Assembly: GCA_017656255.1 (NCBI GenBank)
Contig: JACDOE010000003.1
Span: 181,653 to 245,652, forward strand
Length of the DNA stretch: 64,000 nucleotides
Direction of reading: 5' to 3'
Origin: Bacillaceae bacterium
GTDB taxonomy: Bacteria > Bacillota > Bacilli > JACDOE01
Part shown: positions 27,466-36,621 of the stretch, one piece after another
Layout of the letters: every line of letters begins with the position of its first letter
How positions within the stretch are numbered: the first letter of the stretch is position 1
Notes under the pieces: model-generated
Seen by the model: only the letters and a program-made list of their open reading frames with translations
What the model was told of the DNA's origin: nothing
The model's database searches: none
Program-made: the position numbers and the translations under genes

Positions 27466-29529
27466 TCATACTTTCTCCACCTGTACCAGATTGGTATGAA
27501 ACGTGGCGCCCCGCCCCATATCCGTCAACGCCTCCGAAGTCGTCATATTAACGTTCTGATCCGCCCAGATGCTGGGGCTGATGGCCACACCGGACAACAC
27601 TTTATCTCCAACTCTGGCCACAAGCTCCACCGAGCCGCGCTCGTTATATACACGCACTTTGTCGCCGTCCGCAATCCCCCGTTCCCGCGCATCATCAGGA
27701 TGTAAAAAGACAGTGGGTTCCTTTTCTCTTTTCTTAAGAATCTCTACATTGTTAAACGTGGAATTCAAAAAATGCTTCGCCGCCGGCGTTAGGAATTGCA
27801 ACGGATACTTCTGATAGAGCTCAGGTGAGCCTTCGGCACTTTCTCTAATCGGCGTATACCGGACGACCGGATCGAGTCCCATTTTTTCAAACTGACCGGA
27901 ACGGGCTTCCACCTTCCCGGTCGGTGTGGGGAACCCCTTTTCAAACGGCATAAAATGCGGACCGTCAAAGCGGATCTTGATAAATTTTTTCTGCTTCAAG
28001 GCTTCATAAGTAATTCCCTGCATGGCCGGATGATTAGAATCCAGCGCCTGACGGATCAAGTCTTCATCACTGTCCTTAAAACAGGGATCCGTATATCCCA
28101 TCCCCCGGGCCAGCAGGCGAAAGACCTCCGTATTCGGTTTTGCTTCACCGAGGGGCTGAATCGCCGGCTCGTTTAGCTGCACATACAAATGCCAGTAGGA
28201 CACGTGAAGGTCAAGATGCTCCAGCGTTGTGGTTGCAGGCAGGAGAATGTCGGCATATTTGCAGGTTTCTGTCATCAACTGTTCGTGAACTACCAGAAAC
28301 AGATCCTCACGTTTCAACCCCTCAATGACCCTGCCCGTATCCGGTGCCACGCTGGCGGGGTTGCTGTTATACACATACATCATATGGACCGGATTAGATG
28401 TATCATGGAGGGCTGATGCCAGTTGCACCATGTTGATACGGCGCGGATTACCCGTGTAAATGTCCGGACGCTCCAACTTCTCTTTGTTGATGCCAAAAGC
28501 ACCACTGTTACTCAGCAAAAATCCGCCGCCCACCTCTTTCCAGGCTCCTGTCAGAGCGGGAAGGAGGGCGATACTGCGAACCATCTCGCCGCCGTTGGTG
28601 TGTCGCTGAATCCCGTATCCCACACGGATCAGTGCCGGTCTCGTTTCTGCATACATCCTTGCCAGTTCCACGATCCGTTCCTGCTGAATGCCCGTGATAG
28701 CCGCTACTTTTTCCACCGGATAATCCCGGGCACGCTCGGCCAGCTCTTCATAACCATGGACATACTGCCGGATGTAGTCCCGGTCAATCCTGTTTTCCCG
28801 GATCAGGATGTTCATCATTCCGAGGGCCAGTGCGCTGTCTGTCCCCGGTCTCAGTTGAATGTGGATATCAGCACGTCTTGCCGTTTCATGTTTATAGGGA
28901 TCGATCACGACAATTTTTGCCCCGCGCTTGCGTGCCTCTTCCAGAATTGGAACCTGGTGTACGTTGGATGTCATCGGATTGAGGCCCCAGATAATGATCA
29001 GTCGGGAATGGACCATATCTTCCGGATCAATCCCCATCCCCGTGCCGAGTGTCGCCTTAAGAGCTGCCGTACCGGCAGCCGAACAGATCGTGCGCTCCAG
29101 CCTGGATGCACCCATTTTCCCAAAAAAACGCCGATCCATACTGCTATAATTCAACAACCCCAGTGTACCGGCATAACTGTACGGAAGCACTGCTTCCGCT
29201 CCAAATCGGGAGATGGTTTCTTTAAAACGGTCGGTCACGATACGAATCGCTTCGTCCCAGCTGATCCGTTCAAATTTTCCTTCTCCTTTCGCTCCGACAC
29301 GTTTCATCGGATACAGGATGCGATCCGGATGATAAACACGATCAAGGTAATGGTTGACTTTCACACAAAGAAAGCCGCGGGTGATGGGATGCTCATCATT
29401 GCCGCGAATCCGGACAGCTTTCCCGTTCTCATCTACGGTAACTTTCATGCTGCATGTATCCCAGCAATCGTGGGGACAAACATTAATATTCGTTTTCATG
29501 TGAGTTGAGTTGCCTCCGGAAGACGTCAT
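27466..29529 (-). CDS. Molybdopterin-dependent oxidoreductase (DMSO reductase superfamily)
   Basis: 687 aa (about 677 if it starts at the internal ATG, MKTN). N-terminal [4Fe-4S] ligands CPHDCWDTC...GFLCVK, then the Mo-bis-MGD domains: YPMKRVGAKGEGKFERISWDEA, RTICSAAGTAALKATLGTG, IIWGLNPMTSNVHQV, and the C-terminal dinucleotide-binding domain FLHPDDARERGIADGDKVRVYNERG. No twin-arginine signal, so it is cytoplasmic. Soluble single-subunit members include thiosulfate/polysulfide- and formate-type enzymes; the substrate is not readable. It overlaps the VanW gene stop (ATGA). Two candidate starts both have imperfect SD spacing. Confidence 0.85.
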   Translation of the reverse strand: MTSSGGNSTHMKTNINVCPHDCWDTCSMKVTVDENGKAVRIRGNDEHPITRGFLCVKVNHYLDRVYHPDRILYPMKRVGAKGEGKFERISWDEAIRIVTDRFKETISRFGAEAVLPYSYAGTLGLLNYSSMDRRFFGKMGASRLERTICSAAGTAALKATLGTGMGIDPEDMVHSRLIIIWGLNPMTSNVHQVPILEEARKRGAKIVVIDPYKHETARRADIHIQLRPGTDSALALGMMNILIRENRIDRDYIRQYVHGYEELAERARDYPVEKVAAITGIQQERIVELARMYAETRPALIRVGYGIQRHTNGGEMVRSIALLPALTGAWKEVGGGFLLSNSGAFGINKEKLERPDIYTGNPRRINMVQLASALHDTSNPVHMMYVYNSNPASVAPDTGRVIEGLKREDLFLVVHEQLMTETCKYADILLPATTTLEHLDLHVSYWHLYVQLNEPAIQPLGEAKPNTEVFRLLARGMGYTDPCFKDSDEDLIRQALDSNHPAMQGITYEALKQKKFIKIRFDGPHFMPFEKGFPTPTGKVEARSGQFEKMGLDPVVRYTPIRESAEGSPELYQKYPLQFLTPAAKHFLNSTFNNVEILKKREKEPTVFLHPDDARERGIADGDKVRVYNERGSVELVARVGDKVLSGVAISPSIWADQNVNMTTSEALTDMGRGATFHTNLVQVEKV

Positions 29530-30356
29530 CGAACGTTGCTCTCCTTTCTCCCATCCTGGAATTGTATCTCTGAAAGCTCGTATTTGACCTCTGCAAAATT
29601 TTGAATTATCCGTTCTTCTTTAATCTTATTTCCCGTTCGTTTGTCTATCACCCTGCGCCAGATTTCATTTTCTCTAAAATTTTTTCCTTTGTGACGGACA
29701 AAGCGATGATTCCTCTCTTCAATATGATAAGACAGGGGCCATTCCCGATCGATACAGATCGCACCTTTTAAATGCCGATCCGTTACCCATGTTCGAATCT
29801 GGAATGTCCGCTCCGTCGGATTATAAAAACGAAGATCGACATAATTATAGAAAACGCCGGCACCGCTGCCGAACGGCAAGGTGCGGTGATCATCGGGAAA
29901 CGGATCAAAACTGTGGTGATGCCTTTCCACGATTTTAAGCGGGGTGTGTAACGCCATCCAGTAAAGCAGATTGGCCAGCTGACAGATCCCGCCGCCAACC
30001 CCTGTCACGACCTCACCCCGCGAAAGTAGCATCCCTTCGATATACCCCTTTTTCTCTGTGGTTTTTCCGACGCATTTCCAGAAGGAGAAAGTTTCTCCCG
30101 GCTCTATAAGCAGGCCATCCATCGTGGATGTGGCAATCTTCAGATTGATTATTTTGTTTTCCTGAAGTTGCGGGTCGGATGAACCGAGACGGCGCCGTAG
30201 CAATGACTGATGTTTTTTACATGTAAAAGGGAGATTGTCGTCTTGACGGGTGCTGGCAAATCGGGTCCGTGAAAAATAATCCTGCAGGTGTCGTGCCGTT
30301 CTTTTTTGCCTGATTCTCAAATGATAGAGTAAGGGGTGTATCTCGAAAAGTCTCAT
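29526..30356 (-). CDS. VanW family protein
   Basis: 276 aa. The VanW core is clear: TSTMDGLLIEPGETFSFWKCVG, GYIEGMLLSRGEVVTGVGGGICQLANLLYWMAL, and ERHHHSFDPFPDDHRTLPFGSGAGVFYNYVDLRFYN. VanW accompanies some vancomycin-resistance clusters, but its role is unknown; no van genes are present here. There is no clear signal peptide. AAGGGG supports ATG 30356 over the longer frame from 30383. It is coupled to the molybdopterin oxidoreductase by a 4-nt overlap. Confidence 0.88.
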   Translation of the reverse strand: MRLFEIHPLLYHLRIRQKRTARHLQDYFSRTRFASTRQDDNLPFTCKKHQSLLRRRLGSSDPQLQENKIINLKIATSTMDGLLIEPGETFSFWKCVGKTTEKKGYIEGMLLSRGEVVTGVGGGICQLANLLYWMALHTPLKIVERHHHSFDPFPDDHRTLPFGSGAGVFYNYVDLRFYNPTERTFQIRTWVTDRHLKGAICIDREWPLSYHIEERNHRFVRHKGKNFRENEIWRRVIDKRTGNKIKEERIIQNFAEVKYELSEIQFQDGRKESNVR

Positions 30357-30427
30357 GATAAAAATCCCCTTCTGTGATAACACATTCTTTTTCTATTATC
30401 ATATCAGATTTAAAGATGAGGGATTAC

Positions 30428-30478
30428 AAAAAAAGAAACAGATCGCCTTTTGAGGTGTAAGGTTTTGCGATCTGTTTC
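30428..30478 (-). terminator. Terminator of the RraA-like gene
   Basis: Minus-strand 12-bp perfect stem GAAACAGATCGC / GCGATCTGTTTC with a 20-nt loop, followed by TTTTTTT. Confidence 0.88.
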
Positions 30479-30551
30479 CGTGAAAATGAAATTACAGCCG
30501 GAGAAGGCCTCATTTCTTGAAAGATGGTTCGCTGGCAGAATAGGAGCTCCC

Positions 30552-31046
30552 TTAATCCAACGTCAATTCCCGTGTTGCAATGACCACCCCGTCTTCATCG
30601 GCATATACATAATCCCCGGGCTTCCATTCTACCCCGCCGAAGTTGAGGGTGACCTGTTCCTTCCCTTTTCCTTCCTTTTTACTCTTCAATGGCATACTGC
30701 CCAGGGCCAGCACCCCGAGATCCATGTCGGGAAGTTCGTCCGAATCGCGGACATAGCCGTTAATGATGATCCCGCTGATCCCTCTTGATACCGCAATCCC
30801 CGCCAGCCGGTCTCCCAATAGCGCGCACTTGTCGGAACCATGCCCATCAACCACCAGCACACTTCCCGCGGGAATGGTCTCAATCGCTTTTTTCACCAGC
30901 ACATTGTCCTCCAGCACATCAACGGTGACAATCGGTCCGGAAAAACTTTTTTTCCTGCCATAGGACCGGAACGGAAACTGACTCGGCCTGACAACCTGAA
31001 GCTCCGATGAATACCGGTCACAAAGGTCAGCTGTTTTTAATTTCAT
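30552..31046 (-). CDS. RraA-like / HMG-CHA aldolase family protein
   Basis: 164 aa, RraA-type fold. Seen: [77 protein letters not shown] (the G-x-x-RD site of class II pyruvate aldolases) and [14 protein letters not shown]. Members are either RNase E inhibitors or 4-hydroxy-4-methyl-2-oxoglutarate/oxaloacetate lyases. As no RNase E substrate is expected in Bacilli, an aldolase or decarboxylase role is likelier. SD AGGAGGGAG lies inside the longer frame (31070), so ATG 31046 is taken. Confidence 0.83.
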   Translation of the reverse strand: MKLKTADLCDRYSSELQVVRPSQFPFRSYGRKKSFSGPIVTVDVLEDNVLVKKAIETIPAGSVLVVDGHGSDKCALLGDRLAGIAVSRGISGIIINGYVRDSDELPDMDLGVLALGSMPLKSKKEGKGKEQVTLNFGGVEWKPGDYVYADEDGVVIATRELTLD

Positions 31047-31262
31047 TTCTCTATACTCCCTCCTATCCATGTCATATACTCTAAGATACCGTTTTTTATC
31101 CCATCCGTAAATGAAAAATTCTGATTATTTTGACCACAAGACTTCCCTGCAGTAGCGAATTAGATTTTAGGGGTGGAAGTTTTTCCGCTCTGGTGTTCTC
31201 GATTATATAAAAATATTACGCTGTGTGCCTCAATAAAAATTAAGCAAATATTCGTTGACATA

Positions 31263-31937
31263 CTAAATATCCGGAATTTGCCAGTCGATTTCCGAACTGC
31301 CGATCTCCTTCAATATCCGATTCACCCTTGAAAAAGGGCGACTGCCGAAAAAACCGCGATTGGCCGAGAACGGACTGGGATGCGGTGACTCAATCACATA
31401 ATGCCTTGATGTATCGATCAGACTGATTTTCTCCCGCGCATTCCTGCCCCACAGAATGAAAATCACCGGGCGTTCCCGCTCATTCAATGTTTTGATCACC
31501 TGATCGGTAAAAATCTCCCAGCCCTTTCCGCGGTGTGAGTTGGGGGATCCCCGACGAACCGTCAGCACGGTGTTCAAGAGCAGAACGCCCTGCTCCGCCC
31601 ACTTGACCAGGTGCCCGTTATTGGGAATCTGGCAGCCCAGGTCCTGATGCAATTCTTTGAAAATATTCTGGAGGGAAGGTGGCGGCGTGACTCCCGGCTT
31701 AACGGAAAAACTGAGGCCGTGAGCCTGCCCCGGACCATGATAGGGATCCTGCCCGAGAATCACGGCCTTCGTCTCTTCATAGGACGTAAAATGGAGGGCA
31801 TTAAAAATATCATATTTGTCGGGAAAAACCACCTTCGTGCGATATTCCTCAATCAAAAACTGACGCAGTTTCAAGTAGTAGGGTTTCTCAAACTCCTGTT
31901 CCAGAAGTGGTGCCCAGTCATTTTTTAAAATAGCCAT
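31263..31937 (-). CDS. ung: Uracil-DNA glycosylase (family 1)
   Basis: 224 aa, standard Ung length. Motifs: [21 protein letters not shown] (catalytic Asp and water-activating loop), [17 protein letters not shown], and the DNA-intercalation loop [18 protein letters not shown] with the catalytic His. Removes uracil from DNA to start base-excision repair. GAGGGGG precedes ATG 31937; the longer frame from 31973 includes the SD. The TetR gene ends 43 bp upstream on the same strand. Confidence 0.95.
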   Translation of the reverse strand: MAILKNDWAPLLEQEFEKPYYLKLRQFLIEEYRTKVVFPDKYDIFNALHFTSYEETKAVILGQDPYHGPGQAHGLSFSVKPGVTPPPSLQNIFKELHQDLGCQIPNNGHLVKWAEQGVLLLNTVLTVRRGSPNSHRGKGWEIFTDQVIKTLNERERPVIFILWGRNAREKISLIDTSRHYVIESPHPSPFSANRGFFGSRPFSRVNRILKEIGSSEIDWQIPDI

Positions 31938-31979
31938 GATGATGCAACCCCCTCTCACCTCTCCCCAATTCATGTTACG

Positions 31980-32750
31980 TTAAGGCGCGATCCCGTTCCA
32001 GAGCATACGCGCCATCTGAGTGGCCCGTTTATCCGGATTGTCCGTTTTCCATCCGGATGCCCCTTCCACAATGATACCGTTAAGCAGATGGATGATCATG
32101 GCTGCAGTTTCTTCCGGATCCAGCGCCGGAGCCAGTTTTCCGTCTTTTTTCAGTTGGTGAATGTCAATTGCCAGGCGTGTATAAAGCGGCTCCAGGGACT
32201 CTTGAATGCGCCTCTTCACTTCTTCTGTACGTGTATGTATAAAAAATTCCAGCCACAGTCGGGCTTCATCACCATCATCCGATTGAAACCGTTCCAGCTG
32301 CTGTTTCCAGAATTCCGTCAATCCTGTAAGCGGATGTTTCTCGCAGACCGCTTTTTCAAACATGTCCGGAATCATGGCAATTAGATCCGTCATCCTGTAG
32401 GACACCAGCGATAACAGCAGTTCTTGTTTTTCGGGAAAATGCCAGTAAACGGCACCTTTACTACACCCCGCCTCTTTCGCCACTTCAGCCATCGATGTGT
32501 GGTCATAGCCATGACGTGCCATGATGCGTGAAGCGGCTACCAGAATACGATGCTGCATATCCAGCCGGTTTTCTTCGGGAATCGCCTTTTCCCCTTTGAT
32601 CAACCGGATGATCTCCGACTTATTGCCGGCATACCGATACACGGATTGACGGCTGACCCCCGCCTCCCGGGCAATATCAAACATACTGACCTTCTCCAGC
32701 AGCCCTTTTTCCGCCATTCGGCGAGCCACTTTCAATATTTTTTCGCGCAA
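31980..32750 (-). CDS. TetR-family regulator with two tandem HTH domains
   Basis: 256 aa. Residues 1-50 (ILKVARRMAEKGLLEKVSMFDIAREAGVSRQSVYRYAGNKSEIIRLI) are a complete TetR_N domain. Residues about 64-112 (RILVAASRIMARHGYDHTSMAEVAKEAGCSKGAVYWHFPEKQELL) are a second. Most TetR proteins have one. The remaining ~145 residues form the usual helical ligand and dimer domain. The start is TTG 32750 with GGGG upstream. A sigma-A promoter (TTGACA, 16 nt, TACAAT) is overlapped by the 38-bp palindrome at 32774-32811, so autoregulation through that palindrome is plausible. Confidence 0.85.
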   Translation of the reverse strand: MREKILKVARRMAEKGLLEKVSMFDIAREAGVSRQSVYRYAGNKSEIIRLIKGEKAIPEENRLDMQHRILVAASRIMARHGYDHTSMAEVAKEAGCSKGAVYWHFPEKQELLLSLVSYRMTDLIAMIPDMFEKAVCEKHPLTGLTEFWKQQLERFQSDDGDEARLWLEFFIHTRTEEVKRRIQESLEPLYTRLAIDIHQLKKDGKLAPALDPEETAAMIIHLLNGIIVEGASGWKTDNPDKRATQMARMLWNGIAP

Positions 32751-32773
32751 GCCCCCAGCCCCTTTATCCAGAT

Positions 32774-32811
32774 TTTGTTACATCCATACGTCTGGGTATA
32801 ATTGTAACATG
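32774..32811. repeat. 38-bp dispersed palindrome, copy F, over the tetR promoter
   Basis: Arms TTTGTTACATCCATAC.. and ..GGGTATAATTGTAACATG. On the minus strand the -10 (TACAAT) of the TetR gene lies within it and the -35 TTGACA just outside. It begins 24 bp upstream of the TTG start. It has the same layout as copies A-E, so it is either an operator or a family member that landed here. Confidence 0.75.
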
Positions 32812-33009
32812 GCCCCTGTATCTGTCAAGAAAACTCGAAATCTGTCAATTGTCCTGATTGCCAGGCCAGAGATTATCGAATCGAATCAACCTTTACAGAT
32901 TGATGCATACTATTCCTGTTCCAACCCCTTTTTCACAATTTACCATGATTGTTGACTTTTCACCCTCAAAGCTGATTACACGCATGAAATCACCAAAAAG
33001 GAGTGTTGA

Positions 33010-33522
33010 ATGTCGATGAAACTCAAGAAACGTTTGTGGATCCCGGGTGTAATTGCGTTGTTAGTGCTGATGTCACCGACGATGACACTGGCCTGTCAGG
33101 AACAGGATGTATTCAGTACCGAAACCACGACACAGCAACAGAAGCAGAAAGAGAAGCATCCAGACGAAAAGGACAGGCACATGATGAAATGGGAACAGCA
33201 TCAGGAAATGTATTACCTGCTTCTGTCCGAAAAGTACACGGCAGATGACCTGAACATGTGGAAAGAAACCCTTTCACAACGCAAGTCCCTCATAAACGAA
33301 ATGAAAAAACTGAAACAGGAAGGAAAAATTCGTGAAAATTGCATGAAAGGACACCAGAAGATGAAGGATTTCATGGTACAATATAAAGAAACATACAGGG
33401 AATTCACCCGTGCCGTCTCCACTAAAGATGACGATGCTATCCGGCAGGAGCTCCCAAAACTGCTGGATCAGATGAAAACCATGAACACGCATCTCGAACA
33501 AAAGCTGGAAGCCTGTAAGTAG
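33010..33522 (+). CDS. Small secreted helical protein of unknown function
   Basis: 170 aa. Signal peptide at residues 1-28 (RLWIPGVIALLVLMSPTMTLA), cleaved before CQEQD. The cysteine may be lipidated, but the box TLAC is atypical. The mature part is Gln/Lys/Glu-rich, probably coiled helices, with WKETLSQRKSLINEMKKLKQEG repeat-like segments. AAGGAG is 6 nt before ATG 33010. No family is recognised. It is flanked by its own terminator. Confidence 0.7.
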   Translation: MSMKLKKRLWIPGVIALLVLMSPTMTLACQEQDVFSTETTTQQQKQKEKHPDEKDRHMMKWEQHQEMYYLLLSEKYTADDLNMWKETLSQRKSLINEMKKLKQEGKIRENCMKGHQKMKDFMVQYKETYREFTRAVSTKDDDAIRQELPKLLDQMKTMNTHLEQKLEACK

Positions 33523-33563
33523 CAAACCTGTCAGTGAAATCGGTCAAATATAAAGCAATTCGG

Positions 33564-33605
33564 GGGACGATCATCCGCTTAGCTTCTACATCGTCCCTCT
33601 TTTTC
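33564..33605 (+). terminator. Terminator of the secreted-protein gene
   Basis: GGGACGAT / ATCGTCCC stem with an 18-nt loop, then TCTTTTTTTC. Confidence 0.8.
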
Positions 33606-33695
33606 GTGCAAGACAGAAGAGAGATTTAATATGCTGTCACCTTTATGTGCAGATTCTCCTTAAACTAAAATCACTCACAAAAGGAGGTTTGACTC

Positions 33696-34388
33696 ATGAA
33701 AATCATCGGTATGATCGGCGGCATGAGCTGGGAATCTTCCATTGAATATTACAGGCTGATCAACGAGTTTGTCCGGGACAGGCTGGGCGGGCTCCATTCC
33801 GCAAGAAGCCTGATGTATTCCGTCAACTTTGAAGAAATCGAGCAGATGCAACACCGTGGGGAGTGGGACAAAGCCACGGAGCTGATGATTGACGCTGCCC
33901 GCCGGGTGGAAACAGGAGGAGCGGATTTTCTGATTATCTGTACCAACACCATGCACCGAATGGCCGAGGATATTGAGCGGGCCATCCATATTCCCCTTTT
34001 ACATATCGCCGATGCCACGGCACATCGAATCCAGGAAAAAGGAATCCGCCGTGTCGGCCTGTTGGGAACCCGTTTTACCATGGAAGAAGATTTTTACAGA
34101 GGCCGCCTGCAGAACAAATTTGGTCTTGAAGTACTGACGCCTGATACCGACGAGCGGGAACGGGTCCACCGCATCATCTACCGGGAATTATGCATGGGCA
34201 AAATCGAACAGGCATCCAGACAGGCGTATCTCAGAATCATCGACCGGCTTAAATCCAGAGGGGCAGAAGCGGTGATCCTGGGGTGTACGGAAATCTCGCT
34301 TTTAATCAAGCCTTCCGATTGCGACATCCCACTGTTTGACACCACCCGCATCCATGCCGAAGCAGCCGTCGACATTGCCCTGAAATGA
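33696..34388 (+). CDS. Aspartate/glutamate racemase family protein (RacX/YgeA-like)
   Basis: 230-aa PLP-independent amino-acid racemase. MKIIGMIGGMSWESSIEYYRLIN is the family N-terminus. The two catalytic cysteines are in FLIICTNTMH and VILGCTEISLLI. RacX-type enzymes have broad specificity and make D-amino acids for the cell wall or biofilm signals; the substrate here is unknown. AAAGGAGG precedes ATG 33696. It stands alone ahead of rpoY-rnjA. Confidence 0.88.
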   Translation: MKIIGMIGGMSWESSIEYYRLINEFVRDRLGGLHSARSLMYSVNFEEIEQMQHRGEWDKATELMIDAARRVETGGADFLIICTNTMHRMAEDIERAIHIPLLHIADATAHRIQEKGIRRVGLLGTRFTMEEDFYRGRLQNKFGLEVLTPDTDERERVHRIIYRELCMGKIEQASRQAYLRIIDRLKSRGAEAVILGCTEISLLIKPSDCDIPLFDTTRIHAEAAVDIALK

Positions 34389-34609
34389 GACGCGGTATCC
34401 GATGTTATCCCCATAACATTCAGAATAGTGAAACTTACAAAAAATTGAACTTCGTTTTCAATTCATCTATGATTTACGATATAATAAAATTTGGTTCAAC
34501 ATAACGCTGCCATGATAAATTCATATCATCTTTCCTGCGAAACCTTGATGACCCGTGAACCGATCATTTCCTTCTTTAAAAGAATGTCTTAAAAGGGAGT
34601 GAAGTTCTG

Positions 34610-34804
34610 ATGCCATATTATAAAGTTCTTTACTGGAATCAGGGTGAAAGGTTTGTTCGTGAAGAGTTGAAAACCCGCTACATTCAGTCGGAATCGGTAC
34701 ATGAAATCCGCAGAAATCTCAAAGATGAACCGATCGTTATCGAACGGATTGCGGAAATGACGGAAGCCGACATCGAATACGAAAAAAAGATGGGAAGGAT
34801 GTAA
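34610..34804 (+). CDS. rpoY: RNA polymerase epsilon subunit
   Basis: 64 aa matching the small RpoY/YkzG family: YYKVLYWNQGERFVREELKTRYIQSESVHEIRRNLK, and a tail IEYEKKMGRM. It binds core RNA polymerase in Firmicutes. Its place 26 bp before rnjA is conserved in Bacillus (ykzG-rnjA) and supports the call. AAGGGAGTGAAG precedes ATG 34610. Confidence 0.88.
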   Translation: MPYYKVLYWNQGERFVREELKTRYIQSESVHEIRRNLKDEPIVIERIAEMTEADIEYEKKMGRM

Positions 34805-34830
34805 CCATAAAACAGAAGGGTTGATACATT

Positions 34831-36522
34831 TTGAATGCAACTAAATCATTCGTCAAAATCTACGCACTCGGTGGATTGGGCGAAATCGGAAAAAACATGT
34901 ACGGTATCGAGTACAAAAACGAAATTGTGGTGGTTGATTCCGGTCTGAAATTCCCGGAAGATCACCTGCCCGGCGTCGATCTGGTGATTCCGGACATCAC
35001 CTACCTGCTTCAGAACAAAAAGAAAGTCAGAGGCATCTTCCTCACCCACGGCCACGAGGACCATATCGGGGGGCTGCCCTATGTCCTGCGGGAACTGCAG
35101 GTGCCGGTATACGGAGCGCCGTTGACGATCGCGCTGGTCAAATCCAAACTGCAGGAACACGGCCTGCAGAATGTCGTCAAATTGAATGAGGTCAACGAAC
35201 ATTCCCGAATTCGCATGAAAAACCTGACCGTCTCTTTTTTCAGAACGAATCACAGTATTCCGGACTCACTGGGAATCGCCATTGATACACCGGAAGGAAC
35301 GATCGTCCACACCGGTGACTTCAAGTTTGATCTGACCCCGGCGGGAAAACCATCGGATCTTACCCGAATGGCCCAGCTGGGAGAAAAAGGGGTCCTGGCA
35401 CTTCTATCCGACAGTACCAACAGTGAAAAAGAAGGTATGACCCTGTCGGAAAAAGCGGTCGGCGACACGATTGACGAACTCTTTTACCGCTGCAAAGGAC
35501 GGATTCTGTTCGCCACCTTTGCTTCCAACGTCTACCGCCTGCAGCAGGTGGTGGAAGCGTCCAAAAAATACAACCGCAAAGTGGCGGTCATCGGGCGCAG
35601 TATGGAAAAGGTCTTTCAGATCGGACAGGACCTGGGTTACATTCAGATGCCGGAAGGCATGATGATTGAACTGGACAAAATCGATCAGTATCCGCCGAAC
35701 AAGGTCACCATTGTCTGTACCGGAAGCCAGGGAGAACCGCTGGCCGCCCTCACCCGGATTGCCAATGGCAGCCACCGGCAGGTTCAGATTATTCCCGGAG
35801 ATACGGTTATATTCTCCTCTTCACCGATTCCGGGTAACACGCAGAACGTCTACAAGACGATTGACCAGTTGTTCCGCAGCGGTGCCGAGGTTATTTACGG
35901 GTCGCTGCTTGACATCCATACATCGGGACACGGAAGTCAGGAAGATCTCAAATTAATGTTGAACCTGATCCGGCCTAAATATTTTATCCCGATTCACGGG
36001 GAATACCGGATGCTTGTTCGCCATTCCCGACTCGCTGAGGAAATCGGGGTCGACCGGAAAAACATTTTTATCCTCGATAACGGGGACAGCGTCTATGTCT
36101 CCCGCAAACAGGCCAAACGCGGTGAGAAAATTCCGTCCGGCAGCATCCTCGTTGACGGAAGCGGTATCGGGGATGTGGGCAACATTGTGCTCAGGGACCG
36201 CACGTTACTCTCCGAGAGCGGATTAATTGTGGTGGTGGTCACCGTGGATATGAACAACTTCCAGCTTCTTTCCGGACCGGACATTATCAGCCGCGGGTTC
36301 GTTTATGTAAGAGAATCGGAAGCCCTGCTCAGGGAAGCGGAGCAAATCACCCGCAAAGTGACGCTTCAGCTTCTAAAAAAGAAGGAGAAAAAATGGGCGG
36401 ACTGGAAGAATCAAATCCTGGACGCACTGACCCCTTTCTTCTACGAGAGGACAGAGCGTTCTCCGATGATTCTGCCGATCATCATGGAAGTAAACCGGGA
36501 GCGCCAGGCACAAAAAGAATAA
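34831..36522 (+). CDS. rnjA: Ribonuclease J1
   Basis: 563 aa, beta-CASP metallo-beta-lactamase ribonuclease with 5'-exo and endo activity, central to mRNA decay and 16S maturation. Motifs: YALGGLGEIGKNMYGIEY, FLTHGHEDHIGGLPYVLREL (zinc site), HTGDFKFDLTP, LLSDSTNSEKEGMT, VIGRSMEKV, TGSQGEPLAAL, SSSPIPGN and HTSGHGSQEDLKLML. A C-terminal oligomerisation domain ends the protein. The start is TTG 34831 with AGAAGGGTTG upstream. Co-transcribed with rpoY. Confidence 0.96.
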   Translation: MNATKSFVKIYALGGLGEIGKNMYGIEYKNEIVVVDSGLKFPEDHLPGVDLVIPDITYLLQNKKKVRGIFLTHGHEDHIGGLPYVLRELQVPVYGAPLTIALVKSKLQEHGLQNVVKLNEVNEHSRIRMKNLTVSFFRTNHSIPDSLGIAIDTPEGTIVHTGDFKFDLTPAGKPSDLTRMAQLGEKGVLALLSDSTNSEKEGMTLSEKAVGDTIDELFYRCKGRILFATFASNVYRLQQVVEASKKYNRKVAVIGRSMEKVFQIGQDLGYIQMPEGMMIELDKIDQYPPNKVTIVCTGSQGEPLAALTRIANGSHRQVQIIPGDTVIFSSSPIPGNTQNVYKTIDQLFRSGAEVIYGSLLDIHTSGHGSQEDLKLMLNLIRPKYFIPIHGEYRMLVRHSRLAEEIGVDRKNIFILDNGDSVYVSRKQAKRGEKIPSGSILVDGSGIGDVGNIVLRDRTLLSESGLIVVVVTVDMNNFQLLSGPDIISRGFVYVRESEALLREAEQITRKVTLQLLKKKEKKWADWKNQILDALTPFFYERTERSPMILPIIMEVNRERQAQKE

Positions 36523-36524
36523 CT

Positions 36525-36562
36525 TCTGTTACAACCATACTCGCGAGTATGGTTGTAACAGA
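36525..36562. repeat. 38-bp dispersed palindrome, copy B (perfect)
   Basis: TCTGTTACAACCATACTCG followed directly by its exact reverse complement: 19 + 19 bp, no mismatch, no loop. It starts 3 bp after the rnjA stop and ahead of the shared terminator. It is the best-preserved member of the family. Confidence 0.92.
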
Positions 36563-36570
36563 CGACGTTG

Positions 36571-36618
36571 AAAAAAGAGGACTCAGCTTAGCCCGAGGGG
36601 GAGCTGAGTCCTCTTTTA
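36571..36618. terminator. Bidirectional terminator between rnjA and the HAAS membrane gene
   Basis: Perfect 12-bp stem GAGGACTCAGCT / AGCTGAGTCCTC with AAAAAA before and TTTTAT after, so it can serve both convergent genes. Confidence 0.88.
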
Positions 36619-36621
36619 TAT

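Noticed and set aside
28423..29508. 361-codon plus-strand frame inside the molybdopterin oxidoreductase
   Set aside because: Antisense to a gene with intact Fe-S and Mo-cofactor motifs; no SD and no similarity recognised.
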